16,759 nt of DNA, from NCBI GenBank assembly GCA_037969115.1, contig JBBKWQ010000349.1:1-16759 (forward strand), given 5' to 3'. Positions 15,674-16,759 of this stretch are shown here, piece by piece (position 1 is the first letter of the stretch; the number at the start of each line of letters is the position of its first letter). A model generated the notes under the pieces. The model made no database searches, had not been told where the DNA came from, and saw only the letters and a list, made by a program, of their open reading frames with translations. A program made the position numbers and the translations under genes. The stretch comes from JBBKWQ01 sp037969115 (GTDB lineage: Bacteria; Actinomycetota; Acidimicrobiia; Acidimicrobiales; Ilumatobacteraceae).

Positions 15674-15676
15674 AGT
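15671..15676 (+). promoter_or_regulatory. Predicted -10 box of pspA (leaderless)
   Basis: TAGAGT matches TANNNT and ends 8 bases before ATG 15685. Its first three bases are the stop codon of murJ. No ribosome binding site precedes the ATG. A -35 box was not recognised. Confidence 0.45.
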
Positions 15677-15684
15677 TGACCTCT

Positions 15685-16452
15685 ATGTTCAAGCTCGCAA
15701 AGAAGTATTGGAAGTACGTGACGGCCAAACTCACCGGCTCGTTCAACGAGAAGGCCGACCCGAAGGTCCAGCTCGAGCAAGCGATTGCCGAATCCCAGGC
15801 GCAGCACAAGCGCCTCAAGGAACAGGCCACCAACGTCATCGCAAGCCAGAAGCAGGCCGAGATCCGTCTCAACGGCAAGATGGCCGAGCTCGAAAAGCTC
15901 AACGGCAACGCTCGGCAGGCGCTGATCATGGCCGCCGACGCCGAAAAGGCCGGCAACGTCGACAAGGCGACTCAGTACAACTCGGCCGCCGGAACGATCG
16001 CCAATCAGCTCATCCAGATCGAGAAAGACGTCGAAAGTCTCAAGTCGATGGTGCTCGATTCAACCGAGGCCAGCGATCAGGCCAAGGCGGCCGTCGCGCA
16101 GAACAGCCGTCTCCTGCAGGAAAAGATCGCCGAGAAGTCGAAGCTGTTGAGCCAGCTCGACCAGGCGAAGATGCAGGAAGAGATGAACACGGCGATGGAA
16201 CAACTCAGCGAGACGGTCGGCGACGACGTTCCGACGCTCAACGAGGTGAAGGACAAGATCGACCTGCGATACGCAAAGGCAAAGGCAAAGTCGGAGCTGC
16301 AGGACGTGTCCGTCGAGTCACGGGTGCTCGAGATCGAGCAGGCGACGGCCAACGTCGAAGCCGAGGGCCGGCTGTCGGAACTTCGGGCCGAACTCGGGCT
16401 CGACAGCGGCGCCGCTGCCGCTCCACAGGTCGAAGAGGGCACCGGCACCTGA
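15685..16452 (+). CDS. pspA: PspA/IM30-family membrane-stress protein
   Basis: This 255-residue protein fits the PspA/IM30 (ESCRT-III-like) family that binds and protects the inner membrane under envelope stress. The N terminus MFKLAKKYWKYVTAKLTGSF is a typical amphipathic membrane-binding helix. The segment DPKVQLEQAIAESQAQHKRL matches the conserved start of helix 1. Nearly the whole remainder to about residue 235 is charged coiled coil. The tail is a short Ala/Gly/Glu-rich low-complexity segment. There is no signal peptide or membrane helix. ATG 15685 is 11 bases after the murJ stop. It has an apparent -10 box at the leaderless distance, so it may be transcribed alone as well as with murJ. 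No PspB or PspC homologue is seen; the coiled-coil membrane gene two positions upstream could be a partner. Confidence 0.88.
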   Translation: MFKLAKKYWKYVTAKLTGSFNEKADPKVQLEQAIAESQAQHKRLKEQATNVIASQKQAEIRLNGKMAELEKLNGNARQALIMAADAEKAGNVDKATQYNSAAGTIANQLIQIEKDVESLKSMVLDSTEASDQAKAAVAQNSRLLQEKIAEKSKLLSQLDQAKMQEEMNTAMEQLSETVGDDVPTLNEVKDKIDLRYAKAKAKSELQDVSVESRVLEIEQATANVEAEGRLSELRAELGLDSGAAAAPQVEEGTGT

Positions 16453-16481
16453 TCCGCTGCCCGACTCCGCGCAGCCGTTCG

Positions 16482-16517
16482 TGGCAATGCGTCGGGCTGC
16501 CGGTCGACGCATTGTCA
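16482..16517. terminator. Long stem-loop between convergent pspA and proB
   Basis: CAATGCGTCG (16485-16494) and CGACGCATTG (16505-16514) are perfect 10-base arms with a 10-base loop. Three more pairs, one G-U, extend the stem to 16482-16517. It lies 29 bases after the pspA stop and includes the proB stop codon, so it probably ends transcripts from both sides. There is no T tract, as is common for actinobacterial stem terminators. An overlapping alternative stem, CTGCCGG (16497-16503) with CCGGCAG (16520-16526), could compete with it. Confidence 0.7.
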
Positions 16518-16759
16518 AGCCGGCAGGAGCACGAGGTCGTCGCGATGCACGACTTCGTGCACCATGCCATCGGGCAGGAGGCTCGTGTGCCGACCGGTCA
16601 CCTCGGAGAGTTCGGCGGCAGTCATGAACACCAGGCCACGAGCGAACGCCACGCCGTCGGGCCCGCAGATCTCGGCCATGTCACCTTCGCCGAAGTTGCC
16701 CGTCACCCCAGTGACGCCGGCCGGTAACAGGCTGGTCTGACGCTCGACGAGCGCTCGCC
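16515..16759 (-). CDS. proB: Glutamate 5-kinase, C-terminal PUA domain (5' truncated)
   Basis: About 80 codons of the 3' end of a gene enter from the right edge. The translation has TSLLPAGVTGVTGNFGEGD, then MAEICGPDGVAFARGLV, EVTGRHTSLLPDGMVHEVVHRDDLVLL. This is the pattern of the PUA domain that ends bacterial glutamate 5-kinase, with the linker SLLPAGV just before it. ProB makes gamma-glutamyl phosphate from glutamate and ATP, the first step of proline synthesis. The kinase domain lies outside the window, so a stand-alone PUA protein cannot be strictly excluded, but the linker argues for ProB. The frame is open to the edge. It converges on pspA, with a shared stem-loop between them. Confidence 0.85.
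   Translation of the reverse strand, partial: RALVERQTSLLPAGVTGVTGNFGEGDMAEICGPDGVAFARGLVFMTAAELSEVTGRHTSLLPDGMVHEVVHRDDLVLLPA

Noticed and set aside
14035..15684. Long open frame upstream of and continuous with pspA, overlapping murJ in another frame.
   Set aside because: Its translation is Arg/His-rich shadow sequence opposite the clear MurJ frame. PspA similarity begins exactly at ATG 15685.

Overview
The window looks like chromosomal DNA of a high-GC actinobacterium. Codons end mostly in G or C, GTG starts are common, coding is dense, and several genes carry a TANNNT -10 box 7-8 bases before an ATG with no Shine-Dalgarno, as in leaderless actinobacterial transcription. The gene content would fit an Acidimicrobiia-like lineage (Ilumatobacter or relatives), but that placement is recollection and was not tested. 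There are no tRNAs, rRNAs, insertion sequences, CRISPR arrays or other signs of recent transfer.

Bases 1-7947 are a purine biosynthesis block on the + strand: the 3' end of purL, then purQ, purC, purF, a fused purD-purM gene, purN and guaB. From purL to purDM every junction overlaps by 1-4 bases (ATGA, TGATG, GTGA, TAGTG), so translation is probably coupled. Together the genes supply FGAM synthase parts, SAICAR synthetase, amidophosphoribosyltransferase, GAR synthetase plus AIR synthetase on one chain, GAR transformylase, and IMP dehydrogenase at the entry to GMP. purN follows a hairpin and has its own apparent promoter; it overlaps guaB by 4 bases.

Bases 7968-11913 are on the - strand. Read in transcription order they are a MoxR AAA+ ATPase, a CoxE-like VWA protein, a 316-residue unknown with an acidic repeat tail (weakly DUF1444-like), and a RimJ/RimL-type GNAT acetyltransferase. 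MoxR plus VWA is a recurrent chaperone-like pair.

Bases 12003-16452 run on the + strand, divergent from moxR across 89 bases. They are a CbbX/EccA-like AAA+ ATPase with a possible TerB-like N-terminal region, a small membrane-anchored coiled-coil protein, the lipid II flippase MurJ, and a PspA/IM30 protein. MoxR/VWA, CbbX-like AAA+, membrane coiled-coil and PspA around a common divergent promoter region suggest an envelope-maintenance or stress neighbourhood, but that joint role is inferred. A strong stem-loop separates pspA from the convergent, truncated proB (glutamate 5-kinase, PUA domain) at the right edge.

The points most worth following are the bacterial GARS-AIRS fusion with a shortened PurD N-terminal domain, the repeated leaderless-promoter signature at five of eight non-overlapping gene starts, and the divergent AAA+/VWA/PspA neighbourhood.
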